From CAYMSF01 sp964392985 (GTDB lineage Bacteria > Verrucomicrobiota > Lentisphaeria > Victivallales > Victivallaceae): a stretch of DNA of 64,000 bases. The notes beneath the pieces were generated by a model, which made no database searches, was not told where the DNA came from, and saw nothing but the letters and a program-made list of their open reading frames with translations. Shown here one piece after another: positions 43,844 to 53,262 of this stretch (position 1 is its first letter; each line of letters starts with the position of its first letter). Made by a program: the position numbers and the translations under genes. Where the stretch lies: positions 1 to 64,000 of the forward strand of contig CAYMSF010000019.1 of the NCBI GenBank assembly GCA_964392985.1. The letters are read 5' to 3'.

Positions 43844-46800
43844 TTACTGTTGTTCATTCAGTAATTTATAAACCCTGAACAATTCCGTAACTCCCCACGC
43901 CTGAGCGCCACAACCGCGCCAATGATGGGGATAGTCACCATCCATTATTTCAGGGGTATGGCCCGGCACGCCACAGTTAACTTGCTCCGTCGCCGACATT
44001 AAAATAGCGGCAGCGCGTTTCCGGCAGGATTCCCCGCCAGTTATAAATAAAGCTTCACAATATGAGGGGAATGGCCATGACCAGGCCGTGCCGTTGTGAT
44101 ATGCCGGTTTTCTTCTGGTATCTTCATCGCCGAGATAGTGCCCCCAGTAGGGGTGAACCGGATCATTCAGTAAGACGTTATTAAAGTAAACCGGGAGCGG
44201 ATACTTTACCGGCAATGCTGCCAGAGAACGGATCCCGCCGGGAATGAGCAATTGTTCACAATCCCGTAATATTTCAATCATAATTTTCTCGCCGGTTACG
44301 AGTCCCAGAGTTATTGCAAACAACTGGTTGCAACGACAGGCATCGTCAGCAACTGCCTCCAGCGCAGAAATTCCTGGTTTGGCATGAAGACAATCACTCA
44401 TCCGCTTTAATTCATGCAGATAAAATAGCTGTTGTACACTATTTTTCACCTGTTTAGCCAGTTCTGCGAATTCATGGTTGCCGGTGATTTTGCTCATAAA
44501 CCGGAGCGCGGCAAACCAGAGCGCCTGAATTTCAATGGGATAACCTTCACGGGGTGAACCTGCCGGGAAGTTGGTATCCATCCACGTATAATGTCCGGGA
44601 CTGAAAATCAAACCGGTTTTTGGGTCCATTGCGATGCCATTCGGAGTACCGGAACGGTAATGTTTGATGATAGACTCGAGCACTTGACGCAAGTCACGGC
44701 CTCCGCAATTTTCATCGAGAATTGATTTTCCTGCGACATGCACATAGTCGGCAACGGCGGTGAAAAACCATAATGGCGCGTCACTCGTATCCCGGTTGGA
44801 ATTATCACTTCCTCTAATCATGTTCGGCAAAGTGCCGTGGCGTTCAAATTTTGCAAACTGGTGAATTATTTCGCGAGATTCCTGCATGAATCCGGCGGCA
44901 ATCATGCCGCGCAGACAAATAAAGGTGTCGCGCCCCCAATCAAGAAACCAGGGATAACCGGCAATGACGGTACGGGAATCGTCACGCTTGACGATAAAAT
45001 GACGGATTGCTGCCCGCAGCGTAGTTTCCGGCGCCAGACGTTGTGGAACCTCCGGTAAGGGTTGCTCTGTGAAAGTTGCCGGACAATTTATCCCGGCGGC
45101 GAGAATAACTTTACCGTCGCCTTCGAGTTCTGCGCTGAAAAATCCCGGACTGAATAAATCGGTATGACATTCCATGCCGCGTTCAGATTCCATCGGCAGA
45201 TATTCCATATAATGCCATTCGTGTTGTTCTGCAAAACAGCCGGGGGAAATGGTTAACGCCAGATTTCGTTTTTTTGACGGATTGAAATCAAAGCCGTCTT
45301 TTCTGGCAAAAACGGCAGCGCGGAAAGCATTCTCGGGACCGGAAATAGCCTTGGTAACTTCGTGTACACTGCGGTCTTCAATATCGGGCCGGAGAATTAT
45401 TTTTACCGGTTCAGCGTCAACCAGTGCTGTCGTTCCGTCATCCGCGGCAGGAAGCCGGTGAAAGATGAGCTGAATAAGATTTTTGTCTTCTGACATTTGC
45501 AGTGTCATTTGCAATTTAATAGTTTTCCCCTGTCCCACCGGAACGGAAAAGAGCCATTGTGATTCATTGTTGATGCCGGAGATAAATTCTTGTGTACATA
45601 ACTGATTAATTTCCTGCGAATAGTCACGATAAACAACCCAGCCGCGACAGCGTGAAAACATAACCTGGCGATCGACGGGAAATGACGGGTTACAATTACC
45701 TGCCAGTATGGCATCATATTTACTGTTAAGAATGCCCCATGCCCCGCAGATTTGACTCATTCCGCCAAGGTCATTGGTGCATAATGAATAAAGCAACTTC
45801 CGTCTGGTTTCAATACCGGTAAACGATGCATTGAAACTGGTATCGCCGGAGGCTGCCAGAAGTAGTAACGGGGCGGTTGAACGTTTTGTTTTACCTGGAG
45901 CATAACTGATAAACAGCAAATCCATTGCCAGATGCTTTTCCGGTGTTTCGGCAAAAAATGCAATGGCAAAATGTCTGCCGTCTTTAAGGGGAAAGCTTTC
46001 CATGGTGCTTCTGGTCATACTGTCCAGTTTAATTTCAGCGCGGAAAGGATGTTGTGACCACAGAATCAGGTTATGGTTCGGGGGAATCATCACCTGCCGG
46101 TTCTGGTCGATGCCGTCATGCCAATTTACTACTGGAGGCAAATCCGTCGCGAAAATTTCTTCGCAGGCGGTTAATGGAGATTTTGCCAGCAATAGCGCCA
46201 AACGTTTTACCTCATCATTCTCTTCAATCAGCGGTTGTGAACTGCCGGTAGTTGCCAGTAATTTTAAAGCAAGATGGCGGAATCTCTGTTCAATTATTTT
46301 TGCGGCCGGTAATAATTTGGCATTTACAGCTTTGTTCAGTTCATTTAAATCCTCAGTCCGGGATGAAAGGCAGTAAACTTGACCCGGGGGTAAATGGCAA
46401 TAAAGGTTTTCTCCACGGTCTTCACAGAAAATTTCACCTTCGCTAAGCAGGTCGATAAATCCTCCGGGCGGAACATCGAACAATTTTTTCTTCCAGAAAA
46501 TACCGTTGGCATTGTGTTCATCCAGATTGACAAGAATAAGTAATGTCCGGTTGTGTTCAGCGGCGTGTCTCAACAGTGCCAGATTATTTCCTGATCCCGC
46601 TTGAATCAGTTCCAGTGTCGCGCCGGCAAAAAATACTGGATGGATTGTGAGGATTGTCTGCAGGCGGCGAATAAGTTCAACCTGATTTTCCGTCGCGTTC
46701 CAGTTCAAAGGTGTGGCACCGTGGACATCAACTTTTGCCGTGGCAAACCATTCCACGCCATTGGTAATACCAAAACCACCGTTTTGTGAGAACAACGCAC

Positions 46801-48103
46801 ACATTGCGGTGCGCATACCGGCATATTTAATGTTTCTGGCAGCCAGACGGCTGTTATCATGAGTTTCGGCGAAGTGAACTTGTAACCCCTTGCGGTATCC
46901 GGTCCGGATTGTTCCCGGCAGATAGTTTTCAATCTGACTCCGGTCATAGTTTTGGAACAACTCTGAATACGCCCAATTCAGCCCGGCATCAACCAGCAGA
47001 TGTTCCGTTACTGAAACCAGCCCGCCCAGCCCTTCAAGCAGAAAAATGGTTTCAGGATATTCCCGGCGTACTTTGGCGACGATATATTCCCAGGCTTCGT
47101 ATGGCAGCATATAACCGGCATCACAGCGGAAACCGTCAACCCCGTGGCGGCACCAGAAGAGGAAAACATCAGCCATCAAGGCATGAACTTCGGCATTTTT
47201 ATAATTGAGTTTGCACAAATCCTCCCATGTAACGCCCCAGGCTCCCGGACTTACAAAGGTACCGTCATCCCGTCGGACAAACCATTCCGGATGCTCTATC
47301 TGTTCGCGCGAAGCCCAGCCGGTATGATTGACGGGAATGTCAATAAATAACCTGGCATCATGCGAGTGGATGGCATCAACTAATTCAATGAATTGTTCCA
47401 GCGGGGTTGCCTTAGGGTCAAATTCAGCGTAAGCCGGATTGACATTAAAGAAATCCAGCGCTGCGAAAGGACTGCCGAACCGTCCCATTCTTCCGTATGT
47501 TGTCGGCTCAGGATGTATCGGCAGCAACTGAATTATCCGGCTGCGCAAAGTGTTCGTAATGAAATCCAGATGACGGGTGACAGCGCGAAAAGTGCCGGAT
47601 GGCGGAATTACCGTATAGCCGGCCTGGTCCAGTTCAGCGAGATTCGTGGAATTCAAAAATGAATCAGTTTTGTTTTCCAATTGCGGACCGAATTGACGGA
47701 CGAATGCGGTATAGATGGTGTTGGCACAGACTCCGGATGACGGTTCCACTTTAATTTTGGTGTTTTCGCCTTCCACCCACAAGGGAGTGTTGGAGCCTTT
47801 TGGCAGATACCAGGCTTTTGCTGCAAAACAACCGACCTCAACTAAAGGCAGAGTAAGCCGGAAATGACCGGGATTTATCTGGTGCATCGGCAAATCATGC
47901 CAATCGCGGGCCAGAACCGGCTCGTCATTTTCGGTATGTCCGATAATTTCGTCCCGCCTTACTGCCGCATAACCGATATTGGTCCGCAAAAATGCCATTC
48001 CTCCGGCGTGCAAACCGGTTTCCAGCTCAAACTTGAGGCAATCTCCACAATAACGCAAAATTTCTAAACTTGATTCCGGTGTCTGTTTCAATTCTATTTC
48101 CAA
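43844..48103 (-). CDS. Bifunctional glycogen debranching enzyme (GH13 glucanotransferase plus amylo-1,6-glucosidase), AGL-type
   Basis: 1,419 aa. The N-terminal half contains a GH13 barrel: LFIDIPVNHTGW (about 252-263), nucleophile GFRCDAGYM (Asp328), acid/base FLLEGLGG (Glu357) and HFAETHDNSRL (Asp416), consistent with 4-alpha-glucanotransferase. The C-terminal ~360 residues are a GDE/GH133-type alpha/alpha barrel with YPWFLDWGRDTF (near 1050-1061), GTLPNMIRG and PAYHNGTAWSWPFP. This domain pair and length resemble eukaryotic AGL (about 1,530 aa) rather than the usual separate bacterial GlgX or GH133 proteins. No signal peptide, so it works on intracellular glycogen. Transcribed alone. Confidence 0.9.
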   Translation of the reverse strand: MEIELKQTPESSLEILRYCGDCLKFELETGLHAGGMAFLRTNIGYAAVRRDEIIGHTENDEPVLARDWHDLPMHQINPGHFRLTLPLVEVGCFAAKAWYLPKGSNTPLWVEGENTKIKVEPSSGVCANTIYTAFVRQFGPQLENKTDSFLNSTNLAELDQAGYTVIPPSGTFRAVTRHLDFITNTLRSRIIQLLPIHPEPTTYGRMGRFGSPFAALDFFNVNPAYAEFDPKATPLEQFIELVDAIHSHDARLFIDIPVNHTGWASREQIEHPEWFVRRDDGTFVSPGAWGVTWEDLCKLNYKNAEVHALMADVFLFWCRHGVDGFRCDAGYMLPYEAWEYIVAKVRREYPETIFLLEGLGGLVSVTEHLLVDAGLNWAYSELFQNYDRSQIENYLPGTIRTGYRKGLQVHFAETHDNSRLAARNIKYAGMRTAMCALFSQNGGFGITNGVEWFATAKVDVHGATPLNWNATENQVELIRRLQTILTIHPVFFAGATLELIQAGSGNNLALLRHAAEHNRTLLILVNLDEHNANGIFWKKKLFDVPPGGFIDLLSEGEIFCEDRGENLYCHLPPGQVYCLSSRTEDLNELNKAVNAKLLPAAKIIEQRFRHLALKLLATTGSSQPLIEENDEVKRLALLLAKSPLTACEEIFATDLPPVVNWHDGIDQNRQVMIPPNHNLILWSQHPFRAEIKLDSMTRSTMESFPLKDGRHFAIAFFAETPEKHLAMDLLFISYAPGKTKRSTAPLLLLAASGDTSFNASFTGIETRRKLLYSLCTNDLGGMSQICGAWGILNSKYDAILAGNCNPSFPVDRQVMFSRCRGWVVYRDYSQEINQLCTQEFISGINNESQWLFSVPVGQGKTIKLQMTLQMSEDKNLIQLIFHRLPAADDGTTALVDAEPVKIILRPDIEDRSVHEVTKAISGPENAFRAAVFARKDGFDFNPSKKRNLALTISPGCFAEQHEWHYMEYLPMESERGMECHTDLFSPGFFSAELEGDGKVILAAGINCPATFTEQPLPEVPQRLAPETTLRAAIRHFIVKRDDSRTVIAGYPWFLDWGRDTFICLRGMIAAGFMQESREIIHQFAKFERHGTLPNMIRGSDNSNRDTSDAPLWFFTAVADYVHVAGKSILDENCGGRDLRQVLESIIKHYRSGTPNGIAMDPKTGLIFSPGHYTWMDTNFPAGSPREGYPIEIQALWFAALRFMSKITGNHEFAELAKQVKNSVQQLFYLHELKRMSDCLHAKPGISALEAVADDACRCNQLFAITLGLVTGEKIMIEILRDCEQLLIPGGIRSLAALPVKYPLPVYFNNVLLNDPVHPYWGHYLGDEDTRRKPAYHNGTAWSWPFPSYCEALFITGGESCRKRAAAILMSATEQVNCGVPGHTPEIMDGDYPHHWRGCGAQAWGVTELFRVYKLLNEQQ

Positions 48104-48220
48104 TTTAAAAAATATTTATATCAAACTAAAAAAGTGTCATCTTGAAAATTATCGCAATATTTCTAATATTCAAACTGTATGTCCGGCAACATTACGGCAA
48201 TAATTGTCTATTTTTATACT

Positions 48221-49975
48221 CTATAAATGCGGCAACTCTGCCGGTAGAGTTGCCGCCCACTTGGGGATACCGCGTCCGCGCAATTTTTTGACTGTTTTTC
48301 TGTGATGTTCAATTATCCATTCCCGTTCATGTTTTAAACCCGGATCACGATATGGCACTCCTGCCGTTGATTGCATAATGATATTCATCTCTTTTGTCGA
48401 CAGTTGCGGAACATTGAGCATTTCTGTCCTGGTCGCACAAGTACCGCCGCGTTTTCTGCCGAATGGAGTTATTTCCGAGCAGAAAAACTGATTTTTGAGT
48501 AATGCGCCCCGGACAGGATAGGCACTGCTGTAAGTTAAAAGCATTCCCTGCGGTTTCATTAAGGACTTTAACAGCCTGAAAAAGTCGAAAGTCCAAAGTT
48601 CAGGATTCACTTCTGCAGAAAATGCGTCCAGGAAAATCAGGTCAAACTGTCCACCTGATGCGGTCGTAGCGGTTATTCTGGCATCGCCGGCAATCAAAGA
48701 GAGGTCTACATATTCATGCCGCCATATCTTTTTCTCATATAATTGCTGCAGTATCTCCCGTTCCATCGGGTCGATGCCATCGAGCGCTGCTGCAGCTTTA
48801 AGGACACGCAAATCATTTTCCAGCGCAACGATTGACAATTTTCCTGTGGCCTGTTCGATTGCGGCGCGTACCGCGGCAAAACTGTTATAGCCAAGCCCGT
48901 AACCGACATCCAGCAACCGGATATTTTCGCCATTTTTTAACCTTTCAGCCAGTCGGGAAGGTTTTACAAACTTTAATTCGGCTTCTGAAACCGCGCCGGC
49001 GATAGAGTGGAAGTGCTGCCGGTATGCTGGATGATAAAGCGTCTTTGAACCGTCTGCGGTAACAACTCCGGTCAGTCCGGATTCAGTGTTTTGCATTTTG
49101 TCAATGATGAGTTGAATAACCTGACTTTTCTTCATCCACCATTTGGGTGCGATAAGTTCATTAGCGTCAGCATCGGCAACCAGACGCATAATGACCCAGT
49201 CCCCGGGCAGTTGGCGCAGAAAAGCAACTGCGGCATCAGCATATTCATATTCATTCAGCGTTACCAGCCATTTCTCTCCTTGTTGAGCGTATAATTTTGC
49301 CAGCTCCGTATTTTTTAAAACCTGGAGTTGATGAAGTTTAATTCCGCTAAATGGCAAATCAGCGACCCTTGCTGCAGTTTGTGCAAAATCAACCGGAGTT
49401 TCCCCGGGCAAACCGAGAATAAGGTGCGCCGCCACCGGAATCTGGCGTTCCGCCAGTTGGCGTACTACTTTTTCAACGGCTCCAAAATCATGGCCTCGCT
49501 TGATTAGTTTTAAGGTTTCATCATTTGCAGTTTGAACACCGAGTTCAATCCACACTTCATATCTGGAGCGATACGACTCAAGTAAAGTTTGCACCTCATC
49601 GTTCAGGCAATCCGGCCTGGTTGAGATAATCATCATTTTAAAGTCCGCCAGTCCCAGAACTTCATCATAATAACGTTGCAGCATTTTCACCGGAGCATAA
49701 GTATTGGTAAATGACTGAAAGTAGGCAATATAGGGCGGTCTTGCGTCATAACGTTCGCGGAGATATCGTTTGCCCGATTCAACCTGATCGGTGAGATTCA
49801 AGTTGTACTGCAAATGTTTTGCGCGGTTGCCGTCCTCCGCGCAATAAATACAGCCATTGCCAAAACGTTGTTCCCGGTTCGGGCATCCCAGCGGCAGATC
49901 TATCGCGATGCGTTGCAACTGCTGCCCATAACGTTTCTGTAAATAATCTTTGAAGAAAAAGAGTTTGTTCATCAT
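48221..49975 (-). CDS. Fusion of TIGR01212-type radical SAM protein (YhcC/YtqA) and MnmD-type tRNA methyltransferase
   Basis: 584 aa. Residues 1-300 form a radical SAM domain of the TIGR01212 (YhcC/YtqA) family with [4Fe-4S] ligands Cys31, Cys42 and Cys45 (CPNREQRFGNGCIYC), IAYFQSFTNTYAP and HLILGLPGET. Residues ~305-584 are an MnmD/DUF752-type methyltransferase: SKTLYHPAYRQHFHSIAGA, SAM loop LLDVGYGLGYN (354-364), hallmark FLDAFSAEVNPELWT (448-462), and KRGGTCATRTE. MnmD (a half of E. coli MnmC) methylates nm5 wobble uridine of tRNA to mnm5. The Bacillus radical SAM homologue YtqA has been linked to the same pathway, so the fusion points to a two-step wobble-uridine enzyme. No FAD-dependent MnmC1 domain is present. 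Confidence 0.85.
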   Translation of the reverse strand: MMNKLFFFKDYLQKRYGQQLQRIAIDLPLGCPNREQRFGNGCIYCAEDGNRAKHLQYNLNLTDQVESGKRYLRERYDARPPYIAYFQSFTNTYAPVKMLQRYYDEVLGLADFKMMIISTRPDCLNDEVQTLLESYRSRYEVWIELGVQTANDETLKLIKRGHDFGAVEKVVRQLAERQIPVAAHLILGLPGETPVDFAQTAARVADLPFSGIKLHQLQVLKNTELAKLYAQQGEKWLVTLNEYEYADAAVAFLRQLPGDWVIMRLVADADANELIAPKWWMKKSQVIQLIIDKMQNTESGLTGVVTADGSKTLYHPAYRQHFHSIAGAVSEAELKFVKPSRLAERLKNGENIRLLDVGYGLGYNSFAAVRAAIEQATGKLSIVALENDLRVLKAAAALDGIDPMEREILQQLYEKKIWRHEYVDLSLIAGDARITATTASGGQFDLIFLDAFSAEVNPELWTFDFFRLLKSLMKPQGMLLTYSSAYPVRGALLKNQFFCSEITPFGRKRGGTCATRTEMLNVPQLSTKEMNIIMQSTAGVPYRDPGLKHEREWIIEHHRKTVKKLRGRGIPKWAATLPAELPHL

Positions 49976-50346
49976 AAAACCGGGTTAGGAAAAAGTTGAA
50001 ACTTCGTGATAATAAATATTTTTTAACAGTGCCATTTCAGTTAGCATCCGCTGCGGGATTAAATTTTGGAATGACACCTTGCCTCCTGTGATAAATTATT
50101 TCAGTTTGCGCAATAATTTTTGTTGTCAAATAATTTAGTCTATAGCCGATAAAATTCAAACCCCCACCATCAACCGCTTGGTTTATACCCTATAATGTTG
50201 AAAAATGTTGAAAAATTAACAAAAAAACTTACATATCTAATATTTATCTATTGACAAATAGCGACAATAGATTATAATTATAGTTACAAATTCTAATATA
50301 TAGAATTTGCATTTGCGATTTTAAGGTTTTTGAATAATAATAAGCG
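49976..50346. other. 371-bp gap with a regulatory palindrome
   Basis: AT-rich intergenic region of divergent genes. It contains the palindrome at 50288-50308. No gene or RNA is recognisable. Confidence 0.6.
50288..50308. promoter_or_regulatory. Palindrome upstream of the first IclR gene
   Basis: AAATTCTA-ATATA-TAGAATTT, perfect 8-bp arms, ends 38 bp before the IclR-type start. Likely an autoregulatory site. Confidence 0.45.
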
Positions 50347-51111
50347 ATGAATAACACACTGCAAAATGGATTTATGCTGCTGGAGCATCTGGCGGCAACT
50401 GCGGATGAATGTTCAGTCAAAGAGTTGGCGGAACATTTCAAATTGCCGAACAGTCATGTGTGCCGGTTATTGAAGACGCTGACAGAGTCGGGTTATTTGC
50501 AACAAACGCCAGGTTCACGCAAATACCGGATCAGTTTAAAGATTTTTTGTCTTTCCAATGCGCGGTTGCGGAAGCTTACGTTACGGCAAAAGGCTCACGG
50601 ATATTTGCAGAAACTGGCGGCAAAAACCGAAACACAAGTATATTTAAGCGCACCGTTCAATGGTTTGTCAATAGTTATTGATACTTTTTTTCCAGTGGCA
50701 TGCGCAGATGATGCCGGGTTGGCGATTGGGCAGGTACATCCGGTAAATCGCAGCGCCTGCGGAAAAGTCTGTGCGGCCTATGTGCAAGATGACCAGATTG
50801 ATGCTTTTCTTGCCGGAGTTGACTGGAGCGCCAGAACAACTCATACCATCACTTCGCCGGAACAATTCAAACTGGAACTGGCGAAAGTGAGGCGGGAAAA
50901 AATTGCCACGGTAGCGGCGGAAACCGAATTAGGAGTGGGGGCAGTCGGCGCGCCGATTTTCAACGCGGCGGGGGAACTTGCCGGAGCGATTGGCGCGGTA
51001 TTGCCGGTAAGATCTTCCTGGCCGGTTGAACTTTGGGATAAGTTTAAAACTGAAACCCGGTCAATTGCGGCATCAATTTCGCTTGCGCTCGGATATGAGA
51101 TGAAATATTGA
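50347..51111 (+). CDS. IclR-family transcriptional regulator
   Basis: 254 aa. N-terminal winged HTH (CSVKELAEHFKLPNSHVCRLLKTL) with the wing LQQTPGSRKYRI, then the IclR sensor domain (~80-250) with NRSACGKVCAAYV and IATVAAETELGVGAVGAPIF, a ligand-pocket pattern typical of the family. It precedes the two QueG-like genes by ~80 bp and is the likely regulator of this operon. The effector is unknown. Confidence 0.93.
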   Translation: MNNTLQNGFMLLEHLAATADECSVKELAEHFKLPNSHVCRLLKTLTESGYLQQTPGSRKYRISLKIFCLSNARLRKLTLRQKAHGYLQKLAAKTETQVYLSAPFNGLSIVIDTFFPVACADDAGLAIGQVHPVNRSACGKVCAAYVQDDQIDAFLAGVDWSARTTHTITSPEQFKLELAKVRREKIATVAAETELGVGAVGAPIFNAAGELAGAIGAVLPVRSSWPVELWDKFKTETRSIAASISLALGYEMKY

Positions 51112-51191
51112 TTTTTTATAAATTTGGAATGTTTTATCGTTTTTAAATATAATGTCCCAAAATGTAAAAACTTAACAAAGGAGTTTTACAG

Positions 51192-52037
51192 ATGAACGCC
51201 GCACAAGTAAAAAAAGCCGCCAAGAAATTTGGCGCGGACCTGGTCGGAATTGCACCGATATCCCGTTTGGCACATCTCCCCAAAGAAAGTAACCCGCTGT
51301 CAATTTTCCCGGAAGCGAAATCGGTCATTGTCATCGGTCGCCGGATCCTGCGCGGTTCACTGCGCGGGGTTGAAGAAGGCACCAGTTTTGACGGCACCTA
51401 CCACTCATTCGGTTTCCGCTTTCTTGAAGACAATTTTCTGTCAAAAACCACCTATGATTTAAACTGCTGGATTGAAGCCCAGGGGTTTGAAGCTGTTCCG
51501 CTCTTTTCCTACGATCATGATGGCAGTGTTCAAGCGGTGCCGGTCGCGCCCGGAAAACCGGCGCCGAACGTTTATCTGAAATGGCAACTTTCCGCTCAAG
51601 CTGCCGGACTCGGTGAAATCGGATTGGGCGGTCTGTTCCTGACCCCGGAATTCGGACATCGGCAACGTTTCGCCACCCTCCTTACCGATCAGGAACTAGA
51701 AGCCGACCCGGTAATGCCGCCGAAAACAATATGCAACAAATGCAAGGCCTGTATTGAAGCCTGCCCGTTGAATGCTTATGCCAAAACCACTCACAAAGAA
51801 GGCATCCCCGGCAGTGAATGTACCGTTGCCGATCTTGACGATAAAATTTGCGCAAAATGCGAGAACGGCGCCTGGATTCTACCGGGACGGTTCGATCATG
51901 TTGACCGCTGCGCCGCATCCTGCGGTCGTGCCTGCCTCGTCGCTTTGGAAACGAAAGGCGCGCTCTCAAATAAATTTGATAATGTATTCAGAAAACGTAG
52001 TGTCTGGAAGCGTTCTGTTCCCGGCCGCGCCAAGTAA
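51192..52037 (+). CDS. QueG-like iron-sulfur protein (epoxyqueuosine-reductase superfamily)
   Basis: 281 aa, cytoplasmic. The N-terminal part has FGADLVGIAPISRL, a cobalamin-oxidoreductase-like domain as in QueG and reductive dehalogenases, then AAGLGEIGLGGLFLTPEFG (138-156) and a ferredoxin motif with Cys181, Cys184, Cys187 and Cys191 (CNKCKACIEACP). A second cysteine group (CAASCGRAC) follows. It is shorter than QueG (~380 aa) and lacks the C-terminal HEAT repeats, so queuosine synthesis is doubtful. An AAAGGAG site precedes the ATG; the next gene, its relative, follows by 18 bp. The real substrate is unknown. Confidence 0.8.
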   Translation: MNAAQVKKAAKKFGADLVGIAPISRLAHLPKESNPLSIFPEAKSVIVIGRRILRGSLRGVEEGTSFDGTYHSFGFRFLEDNFLSKTTYDLNCWIEAQGFEAVPLFSYDHDGSVQAVPVAPGKPAPNVYLKWQLSAQAAGLGEIGLGGLFLTPEFGHRQRFATLLTDQELEADPVMPPKTICNKCKACIEACPLNAYAKTTHKEGIPGSECTVADLDDKICAKCENGAWILPGRFDHVDRCAASCGRACLVALETKGALSNKFDNVFRKRSVWKRSVPGRAK

Positions 52038-52055
52038 CACTAAGGAGCAAATACC

Positions 52056-53192
52056 ATGAGCAAAAAATTAACCTCGCAGATGATCAAAGATCTGGCGAAA
52101 AAGATTGGTGCGGGCGGCGGCGGCGTGGATATCGTCGGCATCGCTAACATCGAACGTTTTGCCGGAGCTCCTGAACGGATGCATCCGAAGAATATTTTTC
52201 CGGATTGCAAGTCCGTAATCTCTATTGTGCAGCCAATTCCGCGAAGCACCTACCGCGGTATCACTGAAGGCACCCACTGGTCAAATTACACCTATTACTC
52301 ATACAACCGTCTCAATACGCTGTTCCGGCCCATGGTCACCTATGAATTGGCGCGGATGATTGAAGACTGCGGCTTTGAAGCAGTTCCAGTCTTCCCCGGC
52401 GTGCCTGAAATGTATCCGAACAAACCCGATCCGGTCGCTCCCGACCGTCCGGTTCCGGATGTATATCTGAATGTGCGTATTGCCGGAGTAGCTTGCGGTT
52501 TGGGTGAAATCGGCTGGTCAAAAGTCTTCATTCATCCGGTTTATGGACCGCGCGTCCGATTGGGTACCATCCTGACTGATGCCGTATTAGAGCCTGACCC
52601 GTTGATTAAACCCAAAACATTATGCAAGCACTGCATGAAGTGTGTTCCGGACTGCCCGGGCAATGCGATTCCGCGAAAGGGCGAAAAACCGAGCATCAAA
52701 ATTAATATTGAAGGGCAGGAATATGAGTGGGGCGATGTTCACATGGGTCGTTGTACCGCAACGCACCACGGCATTAACTACAAAGCCTCGCCATTCCTTA
52801 AACGCTATTTCCCGGGTTTCGATCTGGAGGTGACTGAAAGTAATATGTCTGAAGAACTGGCATATAGAATAACTTATACGATGGCGCAGGCCAACTGGTA
52901 TCGTCAAAATCCGGAATTTCCCAGCAATGATTTGAATCCGTTTTACAAGCAGATCATGCAACATGTTGGATATTTTGCGGTTTGCGGCGCCAAAGGTTGC
53001 ATCAGATCCTGTATGGAATTCCAGGAAAAGGCCAAAAACATCAAACAGCATACTTTCAAGACTCCGGTATTCCCCGGTCCGAAATGGGCATTGAAAAAAC
53101 CAAGTGAGGATGAAACCGGCGGGATTGTTGAAAACAAGAAACTAAAAAAACTCTATCAGGATCCGGACTTGGATGCCGGTTGCTGGAAGTAA
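52056..53192 (+). CDS. QueG-like iron-sulfur protein, larger paralogue
   Basis: 378 aa. Same layout as the neighbour: GGGVDIVGIANIERF at the N-terminus, VACGLGEIGWSKVFIHPVYG (about 145-164), a ferredoxin-type cluster with Cys190, Cys193, Cys196 and Cys200 (CKHCMKCVPDCPGNAI), and a second group AVCGAKGCIRSC near 310. Long C-terminal part differs from QueG. An AAGGAG site gives the ATG at 52056. It is in an operon with the 281-aa paralogue and ends in the terminator at 53217. A corrinoid-dependent reductase is a reasonable guess from the fold. Confidence 0.8.
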   Translation: MSKKLTSQMIKDLAKKIGAGGGGVDIVGIANIERFAGAPERMHPKNIFPDCKSVISIVQPIPRSTYRGITEGTHWSNYTYYSYNRLNTLFRPMVTYELARMIEDCGFEAVPVFPGVPEMYPNKPDPVAPDRPVPDVYLNVRIAGVACGLGEIGWSKVFIHPVYGPRVRLGTILTDAVLEPDPLIKPKTLCKHCMKCVPDCPGNAIPRKGEKPSIKINIEGQEYEWGDVHMGRCTATHHGINYKASPFLKRYFPGFDLEVTESNMSEELAYRITYTMAQANWYRQNPEFPSNDLNPFYKQIMQHVGYFAVCGAKGCIRSCMEFQEKAKNIKQHTFKTPVFPGPKWALKKPSEDETGGIVENKKLKKLYQDPDLDAGCWK

Positions 53193-53216
53193 TCAACCAG
53201 TTTAATGACAAAAAAT

Positions 53217-53250
53217 ATGCCCGGGAATTAATTCCCGGGCATTATTTTTT
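53217..53250. terminator. Bidirectional terminator of the QueG-like operon and convergent isomerase gene
   Basis: ATGCCCGGGAAT (53217-53228) pairs perfectly with ATTCCCGGGCAT (53231-53242), followed by TATTTTTT. The minus strand has AAAAAAT-type sequence on the other side. It lies between two convergent genes. Confidence 0.88.
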
Positions 53251-53262
53251 ACTGTAGTCCAA

